64,000 nt of DNA from Psococerastis gibbosa (lineage: Eukaryota; Arthropoda; Insecta; Psocodea; Psocidae). Numbering within the stretch: the first letter of the stretch is position 1; each line of letters opens with the position of its first letter. Of this stretch, positions 10,468-22,500 are shown in pieces. The position numbers and the translations under genes were made by a program. Below the pieces are notes generated by a model. That model worked only from the letters and a program-made list of their open reading frames with translations, did no database searches and was not told the DNA's origin. The stretch lies in the NCBI GenBank assembly GCA_963971405.1, contig OZ020490.1, forward strand, positions 30,529,464-30,593,463. The letters run 5' to 3'.

Positions 10468-11120
10468 CAGTGCCGGGTTTGGCTATGCGGCCAGAAGGGT
10501 CATGGCCTACACAAAGCCACGAAATACAAAATTACAAGAGATTAAAAAACGAAAGGAAATAAACTGGTCGATATATTTGGCGGGAAATTGGACATTAATG
10601 ATTAATCGCCTTATTCGATTATATCAGAGGCGGAAGCAGCGACCGGCACTGCGGGCAATTGACCCCCCTTTGGACAGCAGTTATATTCTTTGCCTCTAAA
10701 ATCAAAGTGTTACTGCACTCCAAATGTGCAAAACCTCACCATTTCAGCCCTATTTTTCAAAAACTTTCTCCCGGGGGAGACCCCCGAGCCCCCCTTGTCC
10801 ACAATTATATTGATTCTTTGTAATATATAAGCCTTATTGCTCTCAAAATGCGTAAAACCCCAATATTTCGGCCCTCTGGCTCCTGAGCAACTTTTATGAA
10901 AATGAGTGGAGAGGCGCCACATTCGAAAATCTATCGTTACGCCACTGACAAGTGCCTCTCCCTTTTATGAGGTCTGGGACCGCCTCTGGATTTTATAGAT
11001 ATTTTTCATTCTGAGTCTCCATTTTATAATTGATAGTGGAATAGGCCTATTCGTCTAAGGTTGAATTTTCTGCCCCAGAAAGGGCCCCCACGGGCCCCAA
11101 TAAGGCCAAACCCGGCACTG
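10468..11120. mobile_element. Non-autonomous hAT-like element (outer)
   Basis: Ends CAGTGCCGGGTTTGGC / GCCAAACCCGGCACTG are perfect complements. The flanks CACGGTAT (10460-10467) and CACAGTAT (11121-11128) are an 8-bp duplication with one change. A second hAT-like element (10625-10988) is nested inside. Confidence 0.85.
10625..10988. mobile_element. Non-autonomous hAT-like element (nested)
   Basis: Ends CAGAGGCGG / CCGCCTCTG, flanked by GATTATAT (10617-10624) and GATTTTAT (10989-10996). It sits inside the element at 10468-11120, so it is the younger of the two. Confidence 0.8.
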
Positions 11121-11394
11121 CACAGTATTGTACCATTACCTACCATCTCAATGGGTTCCGTCTGCTGAAAAATGGTTATGCAGTCGTGTCAAAAGCGTAT
11201 TGAACTTCTACCATGATTACCATGGCATTACCTACTTGACTTTCAAAATTGCAATTTTGACCTTGCCTTGTACCAACATATAATCGAATGGTCACTCATT
11301 GCACTATTTCAAACACACAATTTGCCAATAATTTTATAATATTCCCAGTAGGCCTACTAAAATTATGTTACAACTGTTTCATACTATTTATTAT

Positions 11395-11990
11395 ACTAAA
11401 CTTCCCTAAATTGCTTCGAGACCATCTCTAAGAGGAAGCTTTCTACACTGTCACTGTGGAACTAGCGAGATGATAATGACAGAGCTAGCTGATTTTTGCG
11501 ATATTTTGACGATTTTACTGTTGATGTTATTGTTGTTTCTAACGCCTGTGTTCAGCATTTCTGCTTTTAAGCAACCCTGTCAGCCTGGCGGGGGGAGTGA
11601 GTCTGTTTGTTAACTTGAGGCACCCTAAGGGCAGACTCTTTCACCTCGGGGAAAGGGGAGTTGACTAACAGGGTGGACCTCCTGATTATAGTGGATTCCG
11701 AACCACTTGGGGAACATGGTAAAGTCACACGATTAAATCGGAGGTGACCAGGACTCGACTTATACTGCCTAAGCGAGTTATCATGTCCCACCAGGTTCCC
11801 CTGCCAACGCTGTGCACACTACCAAGTTGCCGCAGTTTGAAACATGCTCTGCTCTAATGGAATCAACATGGTAAGGCCGTTGGCAAGACGATGTTACTTT
11901 ATAGGCTACTTTCTTGCAGATTACTTGTTGATTACCTACTTGATTGTATAATTTAACAGAAATATTTATTTATTTATTTATTTATTTTTA
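11395..11990 (+). repeat. LINE 3'-UTR-like tail, split by a SINE
   Basis: The parts before 11543 and after 11873 resemble the tail at 14450-14715 (shared 'GAGGAAGCTTTCTACACTGTCACTGTGG' type block, then 'GTATAATTTAA.AGAAATAT'). The 3' end is (TATT)n. A 5S-headed SINE interrupts it. Confidence 0.55.
11543..11873 (-). repeat. 5S-headed SINE
   Basis: A complete minus-strand copy. TAACATC next to both ends is a possible short target duplication. It starts (minus) GCCAACGGCCTTACCATG and ends in an AAC-rich tail. Confidence 0.85.
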
Positions 11991-12003
11991 TGTTTTACTG
12001 AAT

Positions 12004-12365
12004 GCCAACGGCCTTACCATGTTGATTCCATTAGAGCAGAGCATGTTTCAAACTGCGGCAACTTGGTAGTGTGCACAGCGTTGGCAGGGGAACCTGGTGG
12101 GACATGATAACTCGCTTAGGCAGTATAAGTCGAGTCCTGGTCACCTCCGATTTAATCGCGTGACTTTACCATGTTCCCCAAGTGGTTCGGAATCCACTAT
12201 AATCAGGAGATCCACCCTGTTAGTCAACTCCCCTTTCCCCGGGGTGAAAGAATATGCCCTTAGAGTGCCTCAAGTTAGCAAACAGACTCACTCCCCCCGC
12301 CAGGCTGACAGGGTTGCTTAAAAGCAGAAATGCTGAAAGCAGGCGTTTGAAACAACAACAACAAC
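12004..12365 (+). mobile_element. 5S-headed SINE with 14-bp target duplication
   Basis: Reference copy. The head GCCAACGGCCTTACCATGTT resembles the first ~25 nt of animal 5S rRNA. A B-box-like GGTTCGGAATCC lies at mid-element and the tail is (AAC)n. ATGTTTTACTGAAT (11990-12003) and ATGTTTCACTGAAT (12366-12379) flank it, the mark of LINE-driven retroposition. It lies in inverted orientation 130 bp from the copy at 11543-11873. Confidence 0.88.
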
Positions 12366-12379
12366 ATGTTTCACTGAAT

Positions 12380-13024
12380 AAAAGTTGTAGATATATTTAC
12401 CTGCAGATTAACAAAAAATATAATATTGTGCTGTAGCGTGTTTAGCAGTCACTGTTGTACCTAATTGGGACCACCATGACATGTCTGAGGTCATCATCAC
12501 TGGGCGGAAGTTAAAATTGCCATTGGGTGATAAACCATTATAACCGACAGAATTTATTTTTATTTTATCACGCAATGATCATGGAAGAAGCCAAGGCAGT
12601 GGCCTAGTTGCAATGTAAATTACTATTGGTGCCTACCACAGAAATGGGTGAAAACATCAACAACTGGATGACCACCAAATTGAAGATGCGAGCAAATTAA
12701 TCAGGAACCCCCACTACGCGTTTTTTTACAAAGTCGATTTCACGGGATATATCGATCAGATAAAAATATCCGTTAAATTAAAAGAAATGCTCCTCTACAT
12801 ATATATATATATTAATAATCATAACGCAACGTCCTTTGGAGCTTACGCGTTGTATGTTTATGTGTTGCAATGCTGTGGTTCTGAATGGGGTTGGTGTGGT
12901 GTGCACTATTGTTTTTTTCGGCAAACTCGTATAAGCGCGCTGGACAACGAGTTGCCCAGGTACCGTCTACAACAGTTTGCCTTTGTCTATTGTTCGATTT
13001 TTTGATTTAATGGGTTAAGGGTTT
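12380..13024. other. Spacer, no gene recognised
   Basis: Nothing recognised beyond an AT microsatellite near 12797. Confidence 0.3.
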
Positions 13025-13660
13025 TCACATATTTTTAAAGATAGTTGACTGGAGCGTGTGTTGGCGTAAAGTAGTTGTATCTGTAAGAATATTCCTCATA
13101 GAGGAGTTATTAGGGAAGGTGCGGTAGCAAGCATACGTAGGACAGACAAGGAGCAGGTGTTGTACATCCAATAGTACCTGACAGGTTAGACACATGGGGG
13201 GCGGGGAACCCGTCATCAAATGTCCATGGGTCAGCCTCGTGTGCCCAATAAGCAGTCGTGTTATTAATACTTCCTCCGTGCGGCTAAGGCTTATGTCAGC
13301 CGACTCTTTCCCTACATGAGGTTTGATGGCGCTAAGTTTATTATGTGAAAATTCCGGATTTTCCCAGTGATTTTGCCATCTTTGTATCATAATTCGGGAA
13401 GAGTTAGTCTTAAAATCATTAGGAGAAAAATACGGATAAGGTGGAGAGGGGATCGCAGCCGCTGCTTGGGCAGCCCGGTCTGCTCTGTTGTTGCCTGAGA
13501 TTCCTGCATGTCATAGCACATATATATGAGGAGCTTGGTTACAAACGTGGCCAACTCAATTTTTTTTACCTTGCAGAAAATTTTAATGTCCACCTGCACG
13601 TTGTAAAATAAAGTGACAAATGCAGCCAGATTGCGCACAGAAGCGCTGAGAAGTCTAGGG
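13025..13660 (-). pseudogene. LINE ORF2 C-terminal relic (RNase H region, I-clade-like)
   Basis: In two minus-strand frames (13391-13640, then 13025-13390) the translation gives the RNase-H-end motif 'GNNRAD'-like and then '[16 protein letters not shown]' and the knuckle C-x2-C..H..C ('CLTCQVLL..HLLLVC'). That order is typical of the ORF2 end of I/Jockey-type LINEs. At least one frameshift and a stop break it, so it is inactive. A 5S-headed SINE is inserted at its upstream end. Confidence 0.8.
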
Positions 13661-13677
13661 TTACCTATAAACTTAAT

Positions 13678-14037
13678 GCCAACGGCCTTACCATGTTGAT
13701 TCCATTAGAGCAGAGCATGTTTCAAACTGCGGCAACTTGGTAGTGTGCACAGCGTTGGCAGGGGAACCTGGTGGGACATGATAACTCGCTCAGGCAGTAT
13801 AAGTCGAGTCCTGGTCACCTCCGATTTAATCGTGTGACTTTACCATGTTCCCCAAGTGGTTCGGAATCCACTATAATCAGGAGGTCCACCCTGTTAGTCA
13901 ACTCCCCTTTCCCCGAGGTGAAAGAGTCTGCCCTTAGGGTGCCTCAAGTTAACAAACAGACTCACTCCCCCCGCCAGGCTGACAGGGTTGCTTAAAGCAG
14001 AAATGCTGAAAGCAGGCGTTAGAAACACACAACACAC
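13678..14037 (+). mobile_element. 5S-headed SINE with perfect 15-bp target duplication
   Basis: ACCTATAAACTTAAT is repeated exactly at 13663-13677 and 14038-14052. The element is nearly identical to the copy at 12004-12365, so it is young. Confidence 0.92.
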
Positions 14038-14317
14038 ACCTATAAACTTAATGCAATGTTCAACCGAAAATCCGCTCTCCTGAAAAATTCTACAACTTGG
14101 AGTTGGTCATGTTTGTAAACAGCCTCCTCATATATATACTGTACATGTTAATTATTGGCCATAGTTCAAGAACTTCTTCCTTCCTCATTACTACCATTTT
14201 AAGACTTCCATAGCCTAACAATAGTTTTTTGCACGATTCAAATGAAATGTCTAATTGTCACCAATCTGTGTTTACAACTGTGTTAAATAAATAAATAAAT
14301 AAATATTGACTTATTCT

Positions 14318-14768
14318 TTTGTTCTATTACTAAGCCAATCTAGCGGAGTTAGGGCTATAAAGCCCTCTCTTACACTCAACTAGGAAGACCCGGGGCCGCA
14401 TGCTTTAGATGCCCTCCGAGGCATGACCAGAAAATGTAGCAAGTGTGAGCGACTGGATCTTATACTACAAGGTTTCGCCTACCATAGAAAACTCCCGATT
14501 GAACTGAGAGGAGCGAGAAATGCTTCTAACTTTCCTATAAAATGCTTAGAAACCATCTCTTAGAGAAAGCTTTCTACACTGTCACTGTGGCACTAGCACA
14601 ATGACAATGACAGAACTACCTGATTTGGACGACACCCTGACGATTTTATCTTAGTCTATACTTTACATGTATATTGTATAATTTAAAGGAAATATATATT
14701 GTATTGTATTGAGATTCGAACCAACCTTTCGTGTGAAAGTCGGAGTCGTACCAAAACTCTATACATGA
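14318..14768 (-). repeat. tRNA-headed SINE interrupted by a LINE tail
   Basis: The SINE body (14318-14447) and its head (14711-14768, with GATTCGAACC) are separated by 14450-14710. That insert ends in (ATTGT)n and is related to the LINE tail at 11395-11990. Confidence 0.7.
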
Positions 14769-15134
14769 TGTCCTCAACATATTACAGAGAAGTAAATAAT
14801 CATCATGTATCATGCGGAACTACTTATTAAAACTTTCATATGGTGGTCCGGATCAGGGACGGATCCAGCCCATTTGGGGGGGGGGGGGAATTATGAGATT
14901 ATGAGTAGCCTAGACTTTTGGAAGGTACAGATTGACATAGCCTATAATAAAAGAATAAGCCGATTAGGAAAGCAGATGAACTCGATAATGAGGATAAGTA
15001 CTTATTCCGTTCAGGCTGCCTTTTTGAGAAACATAATTCTATTATTCCTACCTATAAAACGAATATTCAAGAATTCATAAAAAAATATTTGGATTTCTAA
15101 AATATATCATAAGTAGAGAGAATTAAATAGGATC
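14769..15134. other. Spacer with a short hAT-like remnant
   Basis: 14850-14890 holds CAGGGACGGATCCAGCCC and a run of 13 G, an end of the hAT-like family also seen at 24715 and (inverted) 55370. Nothing else was recognised. Confidence 0.45.
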
Positions 15135-15298
15135 AGCAGCCTGATCGGGGCGTTTATAATACCGGTATTTATTTCATCCACTGGTAAACAAGATAATTTT
15201 AGAATGGAAAGTGCTATTCAAAATTTGTTTGCTTAAGGTTATAATCCTAAGGTATTTATTTAACCCCGGTATTATAAACGCCTCGATCAGACTGCAGC
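15135..15298. mobile_element. Short MITE with CTGATCGRGGCG ends
   Basis: GCAGCCTGATCGGGGCG..ATAATACCGG on the left mirrors CCGGTATTATAAACGCC..GACTGCAG on the right. A longer relative with the same terminal motif lies at 45427-46126. Confidence 0.7.
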
Positions 15299-16400
15299 TG
15301 TTAGTGTTTCTTTAAAAAATCGTCAAATTTTAAAACAGATGTAAAAGTAATAAAATCAACTTTTTAGAACTGTCGCGGGGTTGCACTTTGGCGCGATAAA
15401 TGTTACTTTCATCTTGAAATTTTGAATGGTTGGCTGCTTGGAATAGATATAAATGGCGTCTTTGTTGATTGTTCCAAGTTGTCATATAGAAAGACAAATT
15501 AATTTATTGTTAATTGCATAAATGTTTAAATATTTCGTTTTACAATTTCTCCTTTGTTCTATTAAAGAAAATAACGTCACTTATTAATGTAAGTTACAAC
15601 TATGCCTGATATTGCAGTTTTATGTCATAGAAAACGTTTTCCTTCCACCTTATGACGATTCCTCAATGAAGATTTTGGCTGCCTGCCATTGTAAGTTTTA
15701 TTTTTCTGTATTAATCCAATGATAACTAGATTTAATGAATAGTGATAGATCAACCAACTGCTTGGAACCAAAATGCACTGGAATATTACCACCGGAATGA
15801 GCCACGCTTACGAAATGCTACCTAAGTCATGTCTAATGTTTAGTAACGTTTTGGGCTCTAAGTATAATAATAATATTATAAATATATTTAGAGGCTTATT
15901 GGCATTAATATAAATCCTTTAAAATTTTCATGCGGTCTGTTCTTTTTGGCGAAGTTAATTAAATTGTCAAGACATGGCTACGAATAGCTATCTAAGTATA
16001 GACTGGAAGAATTATAATAAGACAAACTTTCTTGTGACTCATACTATTTAAGCCCGCAGAGTTACCTACCGCTATTCTATAAAGGGTAAAGTTTCAGTTT
16101 AGCTACCCCGGCTGCGTATATAGAGCCTGACTGTTTTGACGTTAGTCCCCCCGGGACAGGAAAGTGGTGGGACTTTGGGAAGGGCTTGATCGACTTTTAC
16201 AAAAACGTTCAGTTTGGTAGTCCGATTTGCTGCCATTTTGATTTTAAACCTGATAAACATGTAGCAAGCCACCAGTCCGCCGCTCCGGTGAAGCCTCCAT
16301 TTTCGTCTATTTTGTGCCTCGAAAAATTTATTGTATATTATTGGTTTGCAATAAAATATATTTATTGACTATTGAGCCAAATTGATGGATTTTCTTGGTT
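15299..16400. promoter_or_regulatory. Probable MED25 upstream region
   Basis: No coding sequence was seen. The segment just before the first MED25 exon includes a TATA-like TCTATAAAGG near 16076 and a GC-rich patch near 16146. GGTTGCAG ending at 16404, 26 nt before the start codon, looks like a splice acceptor, so a 5'-UTR intron is likely and the true promoter may lie further left. Confidence 0.35.
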
Positions 16401-16430
16401 GCAGAGATTTATTTATTTATTATTTAAAAA

Positions 16431-16589
16431 ATGGTTGGCATGGGGGATCACCAGGCCGACATAATGTTCGTGATAGAGGGGACCGCCATCAACGGGGCCT
16501 ACCTCAACGACCTCAAGTCCAACTACATCATTCCTACGTTGGAGTACTTCAGCCAGGGAACGATTGAGGATCGCGATTATGTTTGCGAG
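16431..16589 (+). CDS. MED25: MED25 exon 1 (VWA start)
   Basis: 53 codons from the first ATG, ending in phase 0 at GAG|GTAACT. '[16 protein letters not shown]' is the first strand of the VWA fold, as in other MED25 proteins, where 'VIEGTA' replaces the metal-binding D-x-S-x-S. Confidence 0.93.
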
Positions 16590-19500
16590 GTAACTAAAAT
16601 AACTACTTACAGTGCTACGGTCCACGGTAAATTACACTAATTTGAACCATGCGTCATAGTTTGTTATGATGTTTTTCTATCCGAACATGAAAAAAAATTT
16701 AGTAACAGTGACGAATATCCTACAATATGGAAGTACAAATGTAAAATTACCCTTTTGCCACGGTTATGTAACTAGCATAACAATTTTCATATAGAACTTA
16801 TAGTTTCTTATAGACCCCAAAAACCCCCTAACAATACGAAAATGTATCATTTGCAAGATTCTGTTGCTGGCATAATTATTGTAGAGTATGCTCAGTGATA
16901 CGTTTGGAGGGCAATTACATTGCTCAATGGTTTGATTGTTTATGAATGCAAAATACAATTTTTATGTTACTATTTTTCTGCTAGACGACAGGTTCAATTT
17001 AGTGTAGTTTACCAATAGTGCTGCGGCAAACTTGGTAGTGTTCACAGCGTTGGCAGGGGAACATGGTGGGACATGATAACGAGGTTAGGCAATCTAAACG
17101 CGTGTCGAGTCCTGGTCACCTCCGCATTAATCGTGTGACTTTACTATGTTCCCCAAGCCAACGGCCTTACCATGTTGATTCCATTAGAGCAGAGCATGTT
17201 TCAAACTGTGGCAACTTGGTAGTGTGCACAGTGTTGGCAGGGGAACCTGGTGGGACATGATAACTCGCTTAGGCAGTATAAGTCGAGTCCTGGTCACCTC
17301 CGATTTAATCGTGTGACTTTACCATGTTCCCCAAGTGGTTCGGAATCCACTATAATCAGGAGGTCCACCCTGTTAGCCAACTCCCCTTTCCCCGAGGTGA
17401 AAGAGTCTGCCCTTAGGGTGCCTCAAGTTAACAAACAGACTCACTCCCCCCGCCAGGCTGACAGGGTTGCTTAAAGCAGAAATGCTGAAAGCAGGCGTTG
17501 GAAACAACAACAACTATGTTCCCCAAGTGGTTCGGAATCCACTATAATCAAGAGGTCCACCCTGTCAGTCAACTTCCCTTCTCCCCGAGGTGAAGGAGTC
17601 TGCCCTTATGGTGCCTCAAGTTATAGTTACAGTCATAAACGGACTCACTCCCCCCGCCAGGCTGACAGGGTTGCTTAAAGCAGAAATGCTGAAAGCAGGC
17701 GTTGGAAAACAAATAAGCAAAACATTCGAGTATAGAAACGAACGGTTTATCAATTTTTTAGTGTTTTTTTAAAAATATCAGCCTACCTAGTTTAGTGATG
17801 GGGAGGGCTTCATAGTTCTAACTCTGCTATGTTGGCTCAGTAATAGAACAAAAGTCATTATTTATTTAAAATGAAACCAGATATTTTGACTTCCTATTTC
17901 AGGAACAGTGAAAGTTCTGCTGCTAAAGAGTAGGCAGCCCCTACGTGAATATAGCTCAACAATCGCATACTTGTATTTCACATCTAAGACTGAATAATTT
18001 TAATTGTAGTCAAAAATGTTTGTTATTTATTTATACCTTTGAGATTTGAGAACTACTAGTAATTGTTGTAAGATTTCCTGCATTGCATAGTACCTTGTGA
18101 TAAATGGTTTATTGGTTTACAGAGCACCAGTACACTCTATGGGCTAGTAGTATACCACGCGGCGGATGTGATGCCCCGAGGTAGCAGTGACTGTTATGGC
18201 CCATATTGCAGCCCGCAGAGACTACTCGCTACCTTAGATAAATTGGAGTAAGTTATTATTATTCTATAATTTCAATCCCCAAAATTGAGCTAGCCCAAAA
18301 TAAAAATAAATGTTCTGAGATCGACTGACAACTTTCCGAAAATTTCTTCACAACTTTTCATTTCATGACCCCCTGATCCTAAAACCACCCTCCTTTCAAA
18401 ATGTTATATTATATACTGTATATACAGTATATGTATGTATGTATATACAGTATGTATATCGATTTTAGGAAACACTAACTTCCGTAAATATTATTCGATT
18501 TTGATTGAACTTGGCACAAAAATTGATCATACAAATGTCTTGATCGAGTTCGTTAACCAGCTAGATCCACTGTTTAGTTTCAAGATGGCGGCCGATTGAA
18601 ACCTTATAAAATTCATAACTCAGTTAATATTGGTCTTACCATTTAAAGTTGGCGTCCAGTCAAAGCATAGCCTGCCAATCGAAATAAGCAGACTGGCATT
18701 CCTATGCTTATACATAGGATGCAGTATTTCAGGGCTTTGTGATTTTTTTCATGAAATCACAGGATTTAAGTTACAAAATATTTGCGTCCCACTTTCGGAT
18801 TTTGGCCACTTGGTAGCGCTTGGGTGTTTCCCGCACAAATTTAAAAATTGAAATGTGGTAGTCAATATCAATTTAATGAGTCATTTCATATTAATAAATC
18901 TATAATGACCGTAATTTAATGAAACCAACTAGTTTATTGTATCATTCGCACACCTAGGCCTATCTACAGTACAATGGTCAATGAATATTAAAAGAAAAAA
19001 AGCTCGTGTATCCTACGCAGTATGTATTAATGTATGGAAATATCACATACAATACTTCAAATTATGTTCCAACATGAGTTTAGAAAGAGTATCTACTGTA
19101 CTTTACGTTACGGCAAGCATTTTAAACCAAAACCCTGTATGGGGAAAGTGGCAAAAAGTCTTTGCGTCGTGTTAGCGTACTGTCACAGTAGACCATGTAG
19201 CCTATTATGAACATTTTCACAACCCCTTTTATTCAGACAGGTAGTTCCTCACTAACGGAATACGGTGACACCCACCATGTTCCCTTCCTTTTTACTCTGC
19301 AAGCCATGGGTGACAAGTGAAAACTCAAGGTGAGGCATTTAAAATACAGCATAATGCAATAACATTAATGTAATAACAAATATACAGTAATTTACAGTGA
19401 AGAGGAAGGAACACAACTAATATTTTTGACTTTTTTCCTTCTGGTAGAAATTGTCTTGCATTCAAAGTTTCCACTCGAATTTCCTTGCTTCAAATTTTCT

Positions 19501-22500
19501 GTGGCGGGACGAGACGTCTCCTCTGCTCCTGTTCCTCAAAATCTGTTGCCCTAAAAATGTCTATAATATTAGTCTACCGATACATGCCAATTAAAATAAG
19601 ACAACATATTTTGTTTTAGTTAATGTATGCTGCAGTGGACCCATAGAGGGAAGTCACTGTCACAAATTATTACTTCGCAAGGCCCATGCATGCAAAGGCT
19701 TAAAAATGCTTCTCGTAGGTTGTACAGTAACTAGTTGCACTTGGTGTGTTTGGGGAGTGTGCTAAGTGACTTAATTTGGCTACAAAACGGCAACAATGCA
19801 ACACTTAAAGAAGAATTAAAGCTATTGTGGGTTTAATATAAATTTCTCACTTACCTTTTAGATGTATTATTGTAGGCCTACTGTACTTTGCATAATGTGT
19901 AGCATAGTTTGCAGTTTTCAATCCAACAACCGAACTTATTTTATTAGTAAAGTAGGTATTGCTGTAGAGATTGAATCAATAAATAATTTTTATCATTTTT
20001 GTTTATCAAAACCCACTCATTTCTGCTGCGTTGTTATTGTTTTGAAAATGAATGTTGACTTCAAAACAGGCAGCCAATAGTAGGCCAAGTTTTATAGAAC
20101 GTTCGAATACACTCACAATTGTTTCTTAATAAATTAATTTGATTGGTTAAAACTGGGACGCAAATATTTTGTGACTCGGCTCATGTGATTTTCCTATTTG
20201 GAATCACAGACGGCCCTATACCGACTAGCATTCTATAGTAAATATTATTCTATGAGTCAAAGTGAAAATAATTTGATAAGTGAAGTGGTTCGAAATTTGG
20301 AACACAAGAGTGTTTTGTGTGTTATGTTGTGGTCGGGAAAATAATGAACTATTATGTTTTATTTTTTATTACATAGCGTAGGTGGCGTAGAGGAAAAGTA
20401 GGGTCTGCGGAATCTCCCTAAACCTTATCGGCCAGAGCCGAAAGGGATTTTTTAATTATTGCATTATGATATCTACTAGTTCTAGTTTTATGACTGTTTG
20501 ATTGCAAGTAATTAGAAAAAGAAAAAAAAAATGTTGTATCATTTGATTTTTTACTGTAAAGCAATATTGGAATAATATAATACTTACTTACTTATCTGCT
20601 TTCAGGCTTGTCGGAGGTAAAGGGGAGAGCCACGCCAACATAGCAGAGGGGCTGGCGACCGCGCTGCAAGCCTTCGAAGACCTGCAGCAGAAGAGAGAAG
20701 GCACCAACATTTTAACACAGAAACACTGCATTCTCGTATGCAACTCACCTCCGTACCTGATGCCTGTCATGGAGTCTTCCACGTACCTGGGAAACACCAC
20801 TGAGCAGCTGGCAGCCACGCTTAATGATGTGCGTATTTTTTATTGTAAAATCCCCCCAGTAACTAATACGACACCAAATTATTGTGCATGTAGGCAGGTG
20901 CCTTGAGCGCCTGAAATTATCAATTCTCTCATTTAATCTCTCATATAATCTGGCTCCCTTCTGGACGGATGAGTTTGAAACTGACCTTGGCGAGTTGGGA
21001 GTCTGTAGATGGTGGAGCGTTGTACAAAACCGAGATGAATGGAGGAGTGTTGGTGAGCAGGCCACAGCTCATCAAGAGCTCTAGAGCCAGAAAAAGAAGA
21101 AGAATCTGGGTCCGTTATTAGGGCAGGTGCACCAAAAAAGAAACCATTACAGCAGAATCTGCTTTTGACTTGTGCACCAACCCATTAGCTGCAATGTATC
21201 TCTACAGGTCTGCTGCGTAACAATTGCCGTACAATCTGATTTATCTGCTTTTGTGCTGCACTGAACTCTAACCTATTCAAATATTTTGCAGAGAAATATT
21301 AACTTGTCGATTCTCTCGCCAAGGAAAATTCCCGCCATCTTTAAATTATTTGAAAAAGCTGGCGGCGACCTGAGTCAATGTCAAAACAAGAACTACGCCA
21401 AAGACCCGCGGCATCTCGTGCTGCTCAAGGGCTTCAGTCTCAAGGAGCGGCCCATCAGTCCGACAGTGTTGCCGATTCCGTCGTTGCCAAGCCCGCTTTC
21501 TAATGTCACAAATGTTGGCTCTCCTATGCCAACACAACCCCCCGTGTTCCGTGCTGCACCGCCTAATAATCCCGTAAGTTATCGCTCTGCAAGGTTCATA
21601 GTTCTATGCACAATAGGAGAGATAAGATAAGAGATAGATTCGCTAGAATTGTTTTTTTAAATTCGGATTGCACCTGCCACCTCTCCTATGACTAGGGTTA
21701 CCAGATGTCTAGGATTCAGACTGCCGTCAGGAACGTCAAGAATTGCCGGGTGAATGTCGGGAATTTCACGAGAAACATGCAAATGGAAAAATGGATTTCG
21801 TAGCGTTAAATTTTTTAATTTAATTTTAATTCAAAATTTGGCGGGAACTTTATTAAAATATAAAATTGCCAATTTGCCAAAATAAAATTTTATTGACTTT
21901 AATTCTGGCATGACAGTTTTTAACTGTGAAATATACAAGTAAATTAAGACTAGATATAAATATTGACTTTTTTTATAGATATAGATATTAGGTATAATGT
22001 GACACTTCAGAAGGACACTTGTCCTGCTATGTCGCATGTTTCCTATGGCCGTGTTCATAAGCGAAATTGTCAGTAACCTGTCAGACTTGATGGTCTGATG
22101 AGATTGTTGTAAGGCGGCTATTGAGTTGCTTATGAAAGCCGTAGGTTAGTGGATAACTATCTGGACTTTCGTAAAGAAAGGCACGGGTCTCATTCTGCCG
22201 CCTATTCACCTCTGTCTAATTATAAAGAACCGGTCCAAGTTTACTCGAACATGCTTTCCAATTTATAAATTAGTAGATAGACGTAATGTTTAATTTCATA
22301 GTAAATAATTTCCCTATGGTTAAATTTAAAATCCCTCGAGGGGGGAGAGGTCCACCTCAATATATTAAAAACCCCTTAAAACTCAATTGCGTATTGTAAC
22401 AGTAGTAACAATGCACATGGCACGTAATGTATTGGAGCGTGAATTTTCTATAATTCAAAAAATAACTTTTGGCACAGAACCAAATATTTTTTTTTGGGAA

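Noticed and set aside
11567-11791. Repeated 74-codon open frame found in several places
   Set aside because: It is the open frame of the 5S-headed SINE; identical because the copies are young, not because it is a gene family.
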